This document shows, piece after piece, positions 48,226 through 57,991 of a stretch of DNA of 64,000 nt. The position numbers were made by a program, and so were the translations under genes. The notes under the pieces were generated by a model. That model made no database searches. It saw only the letters and a list, made by a program, of their open reading frames with translations, and was not told the origin of the DNA. Each line of letters begins with the position of its first letter. Within the stretch, counting starts at the first letter, position 1. This DNA is from Allomyces arbusculus (Eukaryota > Blastocladiomycota > Blastocladiomycetes > Blastocladiales > Blastocladiaceae), in contig JADHYV010000018.1 of the NCBI GenBank assembly GCA_027604705.1, forward strand, positions 124,001 to 188,000, written 5' to 3'.

Positions 48226-51200
48226 ATGGACTCTCAGGACTGGCCACCCGCTGCAATCGCAGCGGCCAGGAGTCCCGCATTATTTGCAGCTTCAACAGCG
48301 GCCGCCAGCACGACGACCATGGCCAATATGCACCCGCCGACTTGGGCCCCGCCAACTGCCGCGACCATTCCCGTTCCATGGCCTGCACGAGTGCCGGCCG
48401 GTAACCTGAACGACGCTGCCGCTGCTGAACCCCACGTAACGTCCGTCGGGCATGTCTGGACGACAAGTCCACATTTGGGAGTAAGCTCACGTCCATTGCA
48501 GCCACAACCATGGCCGTCTTCAACTCGTGCCGTCGATACCAATACGATTCGCGCGGCAGCAAACTCTGCTCCATTGCCGAGCATGCTGCTGAGTGTTGCA
48601 TCGACGCACGACCACGCTTGTCGCGCACCTTCGCCTTTTGCGCTGACTCCCTCGTCGGTTCTCGGCGTGGACGACTCGCGCGCGAGCTCGCCCGCTGCCT
48701 ACGCCAACGAGTCTATCATCTCGGCGTACAGTACCAGATCCTCGACGATGGCGGGCGCCGCACACCGACCAGGACGTCAAAGGGGATGGTGCAGTGCGCG
48801 GTTCGTTATTTTGTGCCAGAGCTGGTTGACCAAGACAGAAATCTGACCGAGAATGGTGTGCTAGTAACTGTACCTATCCGCAATGGCTCGTTCTTGTCGT
48901 TGGCACCGAGACGGGTCCGCCGCCCGACATCACGACAATCCAGATTCTCGTGCATCATTTCAAGATCCCGTCACGCATCGAAATCTGGACGGGGAGTCGG
49001 TCCAAAAACGCCGACGACGCAGGTTCTCTTGGCGACAAGACCGTCAGCTGGACGAAATATGGGTATGCGCTGCAAAACTCCCGACTCTCGACTCGTTTCG
49101 CGCCATCTCATGATCTGCCCCCATCATAGTCACGTCACGCTGTCGCCCAACACGGCATCTCGCTTCCGCGCTCGCGAACTAAAAGTGATTCCCGTGTCGA
49201 TGCGCGGCACGTCGCTCCTCAAACTCGTCCTGCACGCCAATCACCCGAACGAACTAAACCTGTGGAATCAGGTTGCGCTCGAGGAAGTGCGCTTCTTCGG
49301 CCCGCAGCCGTCGCCATCACCACCAGCACCGCTCGTGCCGTGGTCCCTTGCGACCCCCGTGCCCGTCTCCACCGACCCGCACCCGGGCGCGCCGTCACGG
49401 TTTTCCCTAGGGTACACGGCCCTGCAGGAAATTGAGGCGCGCAAAGCCGCCGCGGTCGCTCACGAAGACTATGCGGCGGCGGCAGCGATCAAGGCGTGCG
49501 GCGACCGGCTTCTCGACACGCTGCAGCAGCTCGAAAGGTGCCAGTCGGCTGTGTCGCTCGCTTGCGCGCGCGAAGAGTATGCTGAGGCCGACGTATGGCG
49601 CGCGCGGCTGCGCCAGGTCGAGTCGGAGCTGGATGCGGTTTTGCTCGAGAGCCGCGCTCCGCCGGGACCGAGGGCAAATGTCGTGCTGCCGAGCGCGTCG
49701 CCCGTGCCACCATCACCGGTGCAGATGACTGTCACGACTGCAGTGGCTGGCTCGGCCATCCCACTCGTCCCTGTCGTTGCGGGCCCGAAACCGAACCTGG
49801 CTGCTGCGGAACCGCTCACGCCACCACCACCACCACCTTCTGGTCGCGATGTGCCACCTGGACCGGTGCCAGTCGAGGGCGATGGACGGGCTTGTGCACT
49901 CGCAGTCACGGTGCCAACGGTCTCGGCCGCGGATCGTGCTAAGTCACCACCGATCCCGACGGTTCGCAAGGCATTGGCCGATGGGTCATTTCAGGCGCTT
50001 CTCGACAGCCTATCCGCCGACAACGCATCATCGACCTCGCCGCCCTCGGCTCCTACCCCGGCCGGTCCAGCCGCGGGAAGTTCATCTCCTCGCAAATCGA
50101 CGACGTTCCCGCGCAAGCCTGAACCGCGACGCAGCCGCGACAACCTCAAGGACGGTAAGCCGCGGTCCGATCCCAATCTATCCCCGTCCCGACCCGCGCA
50201 ATCGCAGTCGCTCGACGAGCCCACCTTGACGGACGAGCAACGCGTCGACTACCGTCTCGTAATTGATGCAATTGGCGAGGCTTTGACGGCGCGGTTCCTG
50301 GCGCGCGAGTTTGGCACCAAGGAAGCGAGTTTTCAGGCGATCCTCGCCCTGTTTGCCGAGCCTGTTATTCGGCACCCAGAGACCAACGAGGCCGTTGACA
50401 TGGCGACGGTCATCAAGGGCACATTTACTCTAATCGAGACGACGCTCGCCGACTCGCGCGAACGGGTCGCGTCGTGGGGGATCGCGCTCTGGCGCACGCT
50501 CACCAACCATCCGTCGATGACACTCGCGTCGTTGCCCGCGCCTGCCGCATCACTCTACCACTCGCTGACGCAAGTCCACTGGCCCGCGCTCCTGCTGCGC
50601 ACCGCCGACGCGAATGCGCGCGCCGCCCGCACGGCACACGACCTCGCCGTGCACTTGCTCACCCAGCACCCGTCGTGGCTCGTCGGCCCAATGGTGCGGC
50701 AGTTCCCACCCCCGACCGTTCCGTGGCGGCAGCTCCGCGCACGGCTCGACTTGATCACGGCCACGGTCCCGATTCTCGGAATTGACGTGACCGACGATGA
50801 CGGCGGGTCGAACTCGAGTTTCGCATCGACCGGCGCCGCCAGTGGATCGAGCGCAACCGGACCAGCACGGCCCGCATCCCGCGTACGCGACGCGCGCAAA
50901 CGCACCTCGATTGCCGCTCGCGCCGCAGCGAGCGTGAGCGTCACTGGTCGCGCGCGCGAGTCGAAGCGGCCCAGTCGACCGGGAAGCGTTCTCGCGGCCC
51001 CCACCGACGGCGAGGACGCGCGCCACTACCCGTTGTGGGTTTTGCGGCACCTGCTGCACACGTTCCTGCCGCACATGCACAGTGCCGTGCGCGACGCGGC
51101 GGCCGACTTGCTCGTGGCCGTCGCGCACCAGGTCGGGCCCGCGGCCGTGCAGGCCTGCGTGCATGGACTCGCGCAACGGTCGCAGGTCCAGGCGCTGCGC

Positions 51201-52544
51201 ACGCGGCTTGATCGGATCCCGACTGCCAACTTTGACGACCAGCCGGTAGGGCCGCAGGCGGCGGTCGCGAATGTCCGCGAGCGCGCACGGTCTCGGTCGG
51301 TGTCGCGGTCCCGGCCACTGTCGTCGCACGCGCGGGTGCGGGTTCGGACCCAATCGCGGTCGCGGTCGCGGTCGAAATCGTGCGATACGCGCGCGGCTGC
51401 GGCGATGTCGGTCTCGACGCGCACCGACAGCGATCCAGAGGAGAACGGGTTCCAGCTTGTCGCCGCGCCGACCAAGGCTGCAGCAGTAGCAGCTGGTTCA
51501 CAGGTCAAGCCGACGCGACTACACTTCAGCGGGATCCCGGAGCCGTCAGCCTCGGCGGTGTTGGCGCGACCGGGCAAGGCGACACTGCGCAAGGTCGCGT
51601 CCATGTCCGGCCCGATGCTTGCTCGACCGCAGGCCGGATTGCGCGCCGCGGTGAGCAGCGACGCGGTCCCGTCCAGCAGGAATCCGGTCCGTGATGACCC
51701 AACACGGAGGTTCTCGATGCTCCCGGCGCCGTCGACGGCGGCGGGAAGTGACGCCAAAACTGGAGCGGGACGGCCAGTGTCGCTCGCGGCGCGGTCATCG
51801 TTACCGTCGCTCAAGCCTGCGGCTGCAGCACAACCGGGGCGACAAGAGACCCTGGCAGCAGTCGATACCGTTCCTGCAGCGAGTACCAAGGGTGCACCGG
51901 CCGACACGACGGATTCAGCACCGCCAAAGTCGGGCTTCTGGGGCCGGTTCTTTGGCGGCGGGCAACACAAGGCCAAGGTCCAAGACGCCCACGAAACCGT
52001 CTCGGCTCAAGAGCCCGCGACTAGCACCGTGCCGCCGGTCGTGCCATCGGACGTGACCGTTATCCGCAATCCGGGCACGCGGCCGCAACCAGTTGCCCCC
52101 ACGGGGCCCGCTGCCGCTCCCGCGCCGGCGTCGCCGGGACCAACGACCACCGCCGCCGCCGCGAACACGTCCACGACACTGACCGAAGACGACGACAACG
52201 AGTGGAACCTCGACATGACGTGCGTCTTCTGCGACGAAAAGAACCCCGAGTTCACGGCGGGCCGGCTCGACTTCCATTACTGGCGCGAATGCCCGATGCT
52301 CATGGAGTGTACTGCGTGCCACACGATCGTCGAGGTGGCCGAGTACCGCAAGCACCTGCTCAAGGAGTGCACGGCACCGAACCGGCCCAGTCCGAAAGTC
52401 GCCGCGCCTGTTGGCATGTGTCCGCTATGCGGTGGGGAAGTCGGACGATCTGCACGGGATATGAAGAGGCATCTGTTGCTTGGGGGTGGGTGCCCAAAGG
52501 CGACGCGGAAGCCGCGTGCGGCCGCGGTCGCGGGGCCCAGGTAG
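48226..52544 (+). CDS. CEP104: CEP104 (FAP256) ciliary-tip protein
   Basis: Exons 48226..48800, 48865..49062, 49130..52544 give 1,395 residues in phase. CEP104 sits at centriole distal ends and ciliary tips, binds tubulin and supports elongation. The domains run in family order. An N-terminal jelly-roll (about residues 135-380) includes RGWCSARNCTYPQWLVLVV, which aligns with human GWRSPRFCQFPQEIVLQ, and FRARELKVI. A coiled coil follows near 360-430. A TOG domain lies at about 620-1000 (DYRLVIDAIGEALTARFL...). Finally there is the diagnostic zinc-finger array from C1289 (CVFC, FHYWRECPML, CTACH, CPLCGG). Linkers are long, and Ser/Arg-rich after the TOG domain. The first 135 residues, Ala/Ser/Pro-rich, have no counterpart in animal CEP104; a later start is possible but there is no better ATG before the jelly-roll. 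Confidence 0.9.
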
Positions 52545-52782
52545 GGCGTGACGGGGTGGAGAAGATTGTATGGGAGGAACAGAATATGCGTGTACATTTC
52601 TGCGTGCTGAGAAAGCCAGGAAGACGCCAAAGGCTGGATAGGAAGGAAACTTGTTGGTCTGGCACAGTTTTGCCCGTCGCCTTCGCCCTTTGATCACCTC
52701 GAGTATCCTGAATCATCATGATGCCAGCACCTCGACAGCTCGCTCCCTCGCTCTCAAATTCGCTCGCAACTTGTCGCAAGCC

Positions 52783-54120
52783 ATGACCACCGCCAAGGGA
52801 AGGCAGGCGCCGCCGACGGCTGCACGCGGTCGTCTCAGTTCTGTGCAGCTGCCCAAGAAGGCCCCGTTTGCCGTGCGCAAAGTCGACGAACGCGCCGTGT
52901 ACGGCGACACGACGCGGCTCTTGATCAGCACGGCCAGTTCTTCCCGACCAACGACAATGCATCCACGACCAGCGTCGCCGTCGTCGGCCGCATGCTCGTC
53001 GCGAACAGCATCTGCGCCCGTTGAGCCCCGTGACCACCCTGCCTCGGCCGTTGACGTTGCACCTCCTCGCACAAGTCGGCTTTCCGAAACGCTCTCGACG
53101 ACCAAACTTGCCAACGACCGTACGAAGTCGATGTCGAGCCAGCAGCAATGTCCCCCTGCTCTCGGCAGGAGCAAGAGTCTTTTGCCCACACGAGAAGGTT
53201 CTGCCCGACCGCCAACAGTAGCAGCACCTGTGTCAGCAGACGACGTGTTCGACACGGACCATGTTGCCAACTTGGTGCGCAAGCTCGAGGACGCACGCGT
53301 GCGACGGCTCGCCCGCCGTCGCCGCATCGATGCGGTCCTGGCCACGATCCAACAGGTCAAGGCGACGCAGGATGTGATTCATGCACGCTCGCGCTCGCGC
53401 TCGCGATCACGTTCGAGGTCTCGCTCTCTGTCGCGTGCGCGGTCACTGTCCCTTTCTCCAGCGCGGCATGCGTCCGCATCCCCTGTCCGCCCACCCTCTG
53501 CGCCCGCTGCTGTTGCCGCAGCGTCGATCCGGCCCGTTCCACGGCACCACCTCCCGAACCCGCAATCGCCGCAGGCCAAACGGTTGCAATCTGGCGCGGC
53601 GACGCACGCGCGGCGGTATGACCAGCCGACAGCCGCGTCGCGACAACGGCAGCGCACTCCAGCCTCGGCATCGCACGCGAAATTCGTGCCAAAGCGACGC
53701 GCTGGTCAATCATCGCCCGTCAAGCCCGCTGTCGTCGTCCCACTGCATCGCGCCCCACCACCGCTCCAACTCGAATCTCTCGCGCACCTCAAGTCGGCGC
53801 GCACGCAAGCGGCGCGTGCGGCTCGTGCAGCGATCCCGACCCGAATTGCTCTCCCGCGCTCACATGCCGTTGTCGGGCACGTTGACAGTGCTGCAGCGCC
53901 GTCCACCGAGCGGCGTGCGTTCCGGCGCGCGATCGAAGACGCGCTGCTCGGTCTCTACAAGGAACTCGACGAGGGTGGGCCCGTCTACGGCCCGGTCGGC
54001 GCGTGGGACGACGAAGACGATGATGTCGGCGACGATTTGGGTGGTGCCGACGCGAGCGTGGCGGCGGGAATGGAGGCAGCTGCGTCGTTGGATCAGTTCG
54101 CGGCGTGGGACGTAGTGTGA
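52783..54120 (+). CDS. Unknown RS-repeat protein
   Basis: A single-exon frame of 445 residues, starting at the ATG at 52783. The frame is open further upstream, but without another ATG. The protein is mostly disordered, Ser/Arg/Pro/Ala-rich. One helical segment at about residues 155-200 (DHVANLVRKLEDARVRRLARR) reads like a coiled coil and is followed by a tight Arg-Ser dipeptide tract (53381-53460). A second folded-looking part near the end (RRAFRRAIEDALLGLYKELDEG) is followed by an acidic DDEDDDVGDD patch. I recognise no family. RS tracts occur in splicing factors and also in centrosomal linkers; the position 240 bases downstream of CEP104 proves nothing. Codon use is like its neighbours, so I believe it is expressed. 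Confidence 0.6.
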   Translation: MTTAKGRQAPPTAARGRLSSVQLPKKAPFAVRKVDERAVYGDTTRLLISTASSSRPTTMHPRPASPSSAACSSRTASAPVEPRDHPASAVDVAPPRTSRLSETLSTTKLANDRTKSMSSQQQCPPALGRSKSLLPTREGSARPPTVAAPVSADDVFDTDHVANLVRKLEDARVRRLARRRRIDAVLATIQQVKATQDVIHARSRSRSRSRSRSRSLSRARSLSLSPARHASASPVRPPSAPAAVAAASIRPVPRHHLPNPQSPQAKRLQSGAATHARRYDQPTAASRQRQRTPASASHAKFVPKRRAGQSSPVKPAVVVPLHRAPPPLQLESLAHLKSARTQAARAARAAIPTRIALPRSHAVVGHVDSAAAPSTERRAFRRAIEDALLGLYKELDEGGPVYGPVGAWDDEDDDVGDDLGGADASVAAGMEAAASLDQFAAWDVV

Positions 54121-54490
54121 CCGCTCCTGGCGAGGTCGTTAAACGGCAAGAGGACTCGCAACCAACTACCACCCAGGCACGGCTTTTCTTCAATTTTGAC
54201 ATCGTGGTTTGGAGAATGTGCTCGCTGTCAATGGGGCCGGTCGTGCGCGTCTGCTCTTGGCTCCAGTGCTGTCTCGCCCATGTTTGCGGTCACCCTGCTG
54301 CTCGTGTGCAGAGATTTCTTGGCTCCAACAACCTGTCACCGTAGTGTGCCACGTCGTCGTTCCCACTGGCACGAACCGCCCATCGTCGCGAACACACTGC
54401 CGCGCGCGCGCACAGGCTCCACTCGCGTCGCGGCACCGACACGCGCGCGCGGGGCCGGACCCGCCGACGTCCTGCTGCACGCTCGCTCGC

Positions 54491-54502
54491 GTATATATAT
54501 AC
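54491..54502 (+). promoter_or_regulatory. TATA box of the NmrA-like gene
   Basis: An alternating TA run (GTATATATATAC) lies 66 bases before the ATG at 54568, in otherwise very GC-rich DNA. It is the clearest TATA element in the window and suggests a strongly or conditionally expressed gene with a short 5' UTR. Confidence 0.65.
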
Positions 54503-54567
54503 CGCCGCGCCCTCCCGCCCGGCACCGAGATCCGGCAAGCAACCCACCTCGCTTCCTTCTCTCCTCC

Positions 54568-55803
54568 ATGGATTTCGCCCGCTCGCTCTTCAGCTCGACC
54601 ACCACTGCAACAATGTCCTCGTCTCCCTCGACCGCCGGCGCCACCACCACCAAGCACGTCGTGTGCGTGACCGAGGCCGACACGGTCCCGGGTTTCTACG
54701 CGGCGCGTGCGTGCCTGATCTCGCGCGACTGGAGCAAGGTCGTGTGCCAGGTTAACGACGACAAGGACGAGCGCGCCAAGATGCTCGCAAACGAGGGCGC
54801 GCACGTGATCAAGATGTCGCTCGACCACGCTGACCACATCAAAAAGCATTTGTTGTGCAACGTCGACGCTCTGGTCCTGGTTCCGCCGCGCGGGTTCGAC
54901 GCCGTGAAGAAGGTCAAGACCGTCATGGACGCGATCGAGGAGCTCAAGATGCCGATCATGATGCCCCAGCCCGAGGCCGCCGTGCGCGGCGAGCTCAAGC
55001 TGCGCGCGCTGGTGCTGTCGTCGTGCATTCTCGCCGGTTTCCACATGGAGCAGCCGGGAACGCCCGGGTCGGCGTCGGCCGCCGGGAGCGCTGCCGGTGC
55101 CGCGTCCGCGTCGTCGGCGCCCGCTTCCGCCACCATGAAGGCCCCCCACGACAAGAACGTCATGAAGCTGTGGGAGCAGATTGAGCGCGAAGTGCACCAC
55201 CGCTGCAAGCACGCGACGCTCTGTCGCATTGGGTTCCCGATGCAAGCCATGTTTGCGCTCTCGGAAGTCATGATGAACAAGGGCATCATGCCGCTCAACT
55301 TTGGCGACGGCGATTTTGCGCCTGTGAATCTCAAGGACGCGTTCCACGGCATTACCATGGTCGCGTGCGAGCTGCTCGACAAGTCCAAGCAGCCGGCCAT
55401 GCCCATGCCCAAGCAGGCGGCGGGCAAGACTGCGGCACGTCCGACGCCAACGCACCACGGCCAAGTCTACACGCTCACGGGCATGCAGCTCGTGAATGCT
55501 CCCAAGCTCGCGCAGACGGCGAGCCAGGCGCTCGACGCGCCCATGCCCTACCGCGCCGTCGACGACCACGAGATGCGGCGCATTCTTGACGCGTCGTCGG
55601 GCATGGGCATGTTTGAAATTGAAGAGTTCATGGCGTCGGCGCGCGTGATTCGCGCGGGCAAGATGGGGGTCCGGTCGCCCGACCTCGAGCGCGTCATCAA
55701 GCGCGCGCCCACGACCGTCGATAAGTTCTTTGCCGAGAACAAGAACATGTTTAAGCCACGCGGCGGGCGCGTCGTGGCCGCGGCACTACTCGACCACTTC
55801 TAA
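54568..55803 (+). CDS. NmrA-like NAD(P)-binding-fold protein
   Basis: A single exon of 411 residues. From about residue 28 it shows an atypical short-chain dehydrogenase/NmrA layout: a first beta strand KHVVCVTEAD, a helix, VVCQVND with a second strand followed by KDERAKMLANEGAHVIKMS, then the strand ALVLVPP. Later come the helix-strand pairs KLWEQIEREVHH...IGFPMQAMFAL and a segment MPLNFGDGDFAPVNLKDAFHG like the NmrA 'VDVRDIA' region. The usual GxxGxxG dinucleotide loop is replaced by EADTVPGFYAA, so cofactor binding may be weak or lost, as in regulatory NmrA proteins. An Ala/Ser/Gly-rich insert sits near residues 165-190. It has a TATA box upstream. Fragments of this gene recur at 57763-57843. 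Confidence 0.6.
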   Translation: MDFARSLFSSTTTATMSSSPSTAGATTTKHVVCVTEADTVPGFYAARACLISRDWSKVVCQVNDDKDERAKMLANEGAHVIKMSLDHADHIKKHLLCNVDALVLVPPRGFDAVKKVKTVMDAIEELKMPIMMPQPEAAVRGELKLRALVLSSCILAGFHMEQPGTPGSASAAGSAAGAASASSAPASATMKAPHDKNVMKLWEQIEREVHHRCKHATLCRIGFPMQAMFALSEVMMNKGIMPLNFGDGDFAPVNLKDAFHGITMVACELLDKSKQPAMPMPKQAAGKTAARPTPTHHGQVYTLTGMQLVNAPKLAQTASQALDAPMPYRAVDDHEMRRILDASSGMGMFEIEEFMASARVIRAGKMGVRSPDLERVIKRAPTTVDKFFAENKNMFKPRGGRVVAAALLDHF

Positions 55804-56299
55804 GATGGTTCGCGCTGCTGGCGGCATGGCGCTGTGAGACGGCTGCGCACCAAGTGCCATTGCCCCAAGCGGTCGATTGATGTTGAGGCGCTGTTTTTCC
55901 TCATCATCTCATTCATATATCCCGCACCCCTCCCCCGTTCTGCTCTTTCGTGACTGCGTCCATTGTGTTGTTCCAATGGGTGGCCATGAGGTTGCTTCTG
56001 TGTGTTCGTGGCCATTCTCCAAAGGAAATCCATTGGCTGCTTGGTTGAACGAGCTGTATTTCCTTGCTCAAAGGTGCGGCATGCAAAACCTGCTGTGAGG
56101 CCTCAAACCATTGGCTTGCAGGTGGCTGGTGATCAGCCTTGACACGGAGCGTCCTCCACAATGCTTATGTACAAACTGGCCCAGTCTTGAGCAGTCCCAC
56201 TTGATGCGCAAGAAACCACTCATCATGAAGAGATGCGCATATTGGCGGGCTGATGCGTGGCAGAGAAGGGTGCTCGCCTTGGTGAACAACACGTGTGTA
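55804..56299. other. Intergenic transition zone
   Basis: The 3' flank of the NmrA-like gene runs into lower-GC DNA. Minus-strand frames here (56068-56292) are coding-like but broken and unrecognised. CpG is still moderate, falling off after about 56290. Confidence 0.35.
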
Positions 56300-57480
56300 G
56301 ACTGTTGCCATACGCTTTTGCTGTGATTTTGGGTTGGCGGTGTTAGTGGGTTTGTGAGTGTGGCAAGTCAGAGTCCTTCACTCTGAAGTGCCTGTCAATG
56401 TTGCTGCATTTGCAGTTTCCACAGCATTGAACAGACTCCAGCCGCAACTCTTTGTAAATGCAAAGACAGACAATGCAATAGCGCTGTGATTTTGGCTGCT
56501 GCCAGCAGTTGCAGCCTTGGTGTAAACTGCTGTTGACCCCCCAAATTAGCTGAGAAACAGAGGTGCAAATCTCGCATGGTCTGCTTTTGACCAAGCTGGC
56601 ATACTTAATGCTCTGTAAGGGCATGCATTTGGGTCACTTCCATTTTTTGGTTGGCCAAGAATGAGCACAGTGCTGTCAGCCCAGTGCAGTGGCAAAGCCA
56701 TGCACAACCAGATTGGTGCAAGGACGCAAGATAATGTGCCAGGCGCTGGCAGAGGGTGGCCCACTTTGGCGAGTATTGGGAGACTAAAATGAGCATGAGT
56801 ATTGGGGAGCTCACTCCATTTTAATCTGGCACCTTGAGGTTATCAAATCCACATTTTTGTGCGTCAGGTGCAGACATAATGTCACCTTGCACAACGTCCA
56901 TGGCAGGATGCAGGGACGTTTGGCAAGATGCAAGGTGATGAAGGCTGACTGCAGCTTGATCATTGTGATACTGCTGATCACCCTTATGCTGTGTTGTTGC
57001 TGGCTGTCACTGGCTGTTACCCTTGCATCTCGAATAGAACTCTCAAGACTTGCATGCAATTACACAACAAAGCTATGGCTGAGGCACACTTGATTTTCAC
57101 AGGTGCTGCACCCAGCTGGCTGATATGCTGTGCAACGTTTGGACGCTGAAATGCTGTTGAGTGGCCAGATGCACATGCTCTTGATTGAAGTCCAGCAGCA
57201 GTGCCAAGGATATGATCGTCGCCTTGTTATAAGTGAGAATTGCAAGTGTGAGAAAAGGCCCATGGTGCTGCCCCTGCACAGATGGGGCCAGAGGCTTGTG
57301 GCCATGTGTAGTGTGCTGCAGGTGGGAGTGGTTGTAGCCATGGTGCACTGATTTACATGCAGTCCAGTACTTATTCAGGGGATGAGTGCAAAGTGACAGA
57401 TGTGCGGGTTTGAGGTGATGGCGGCACAGGTTTGGGGGAGCAGAGTTGCCAAGACCAAGACACCCCAAATATAGCCCTGA
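56300..57480. mobile_element. Second CpG-depleted decayed island, class unknown
   Basis: As at 38130-41120, CpG nearly vanishes and TGCA/CATG-type words dominate. Short coding-like stretches remain on the minus strand, for example around 57160-57300, but none is intact and no enzyme motif is recognisable. No end repeats were found by eye. I infer an old mobile or invading sequence decayed by the same process as the first island. It stops about 100 bases before the tRNA gene. Confidence 0.5.
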
Positions 57481-57580
57481 AAACCTGATGTGTCAACTAC
57501 CAGTTTATAACGTATCAGCAGCAACCCTTCAACGGGGAGCAAAAACCCGAAAACCCTAATCGGAAACCTAATCCGGTTTG

Positions 57581-57652
57581 AGCGTCTTGGCGCAGAGGAA
57601 GCGCGCAGGGCTCATAACCCTGAGGTAGTAGGATCGAAACCTACAGACGCTA
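57581..57652 (+). tRNA. Initiator tRNA-Met (anticodon CAT)
   Basis: The sequence is 72 bases and folds as a complete cloverleaf. The acceptor stem AGCGTCT/AGACGCT begins with the A1:U72 pair typical of eukaryotic initiators. The anticodon CAT at 57613-57615 sits in a stem with three consecutive G:C pairs (GGG/CCC), and the T loop reads AUCGAAA instead of TTC. All three are initiator hallmarks. There is no intron. CCA is not encoded. Confidence 0.95.
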
Positions 57653-57654
57653 AG

Positions 57655-57669
57655 TTTTTGTTTGTTTTT
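57655..57669 (+). terminator. RNA polymerase III terminator of the tRNA
   Basis: Two runs of five T (57655-57659 and 57665-57669) follow the tRNA by three and thirteen bases, as expected for Pol III termination. Confidence 0.85.
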
Positions 57670-57762
57670 GCATTTGCCTGTGGCTCATCACCTGATTCCT
57701 GCCTGGTGATTCTTCTGGAGCAGGGCTGCAACATGGAGACATGTTATCATAACCAGCGCCGT

Positions 57763-57843
57763 GGCGAGAATGCACGACGACAGCACCAGCGCGCGCAGCT
57801 TGAGCGCCTTTTCATCATGAGTGCTGAGCTGCATGCCCGTGAG
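57763..57843 (-). repeat. Scrambled copy of pieces of the NmrA-like gene
   Basis: Bases 57763-57805 are a perfect 43-base reverse complement of 54993-55035, and 57826-57843 a perfect 18-base reverse complement of 55474-55491; both source pieces lie inside the NmrA-like coding region. Between them, about 57808-57821 resembles the reverse complement of a piece near 55270. Each piece is inverted, yet their order along the + strand is that of the source gene. This looks like filler DNA captured during break repair. Confidence 0.8.
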
Positions 57844-57991
57844 ATTTTGGCCAAAATGTGAGCAAAGTTGTCGTGGTTGTTACAAGACTGATACCGATAC
57901 ACTGGTCACAGCTGCTTATCGTTTGTTGAGGGAATCCGAACTTTTCGCGAACATTCCTACTACATTCTATTTCCCAAGCCCAGTTACCCAT

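Noticed and set aside
57505-57580. Telomere-like CCCTAA words just before the tRNA gene
   Set aside because: Only one perfect and one imperfect unit occur within 25 bases, which chance explains; there is no tandem array.
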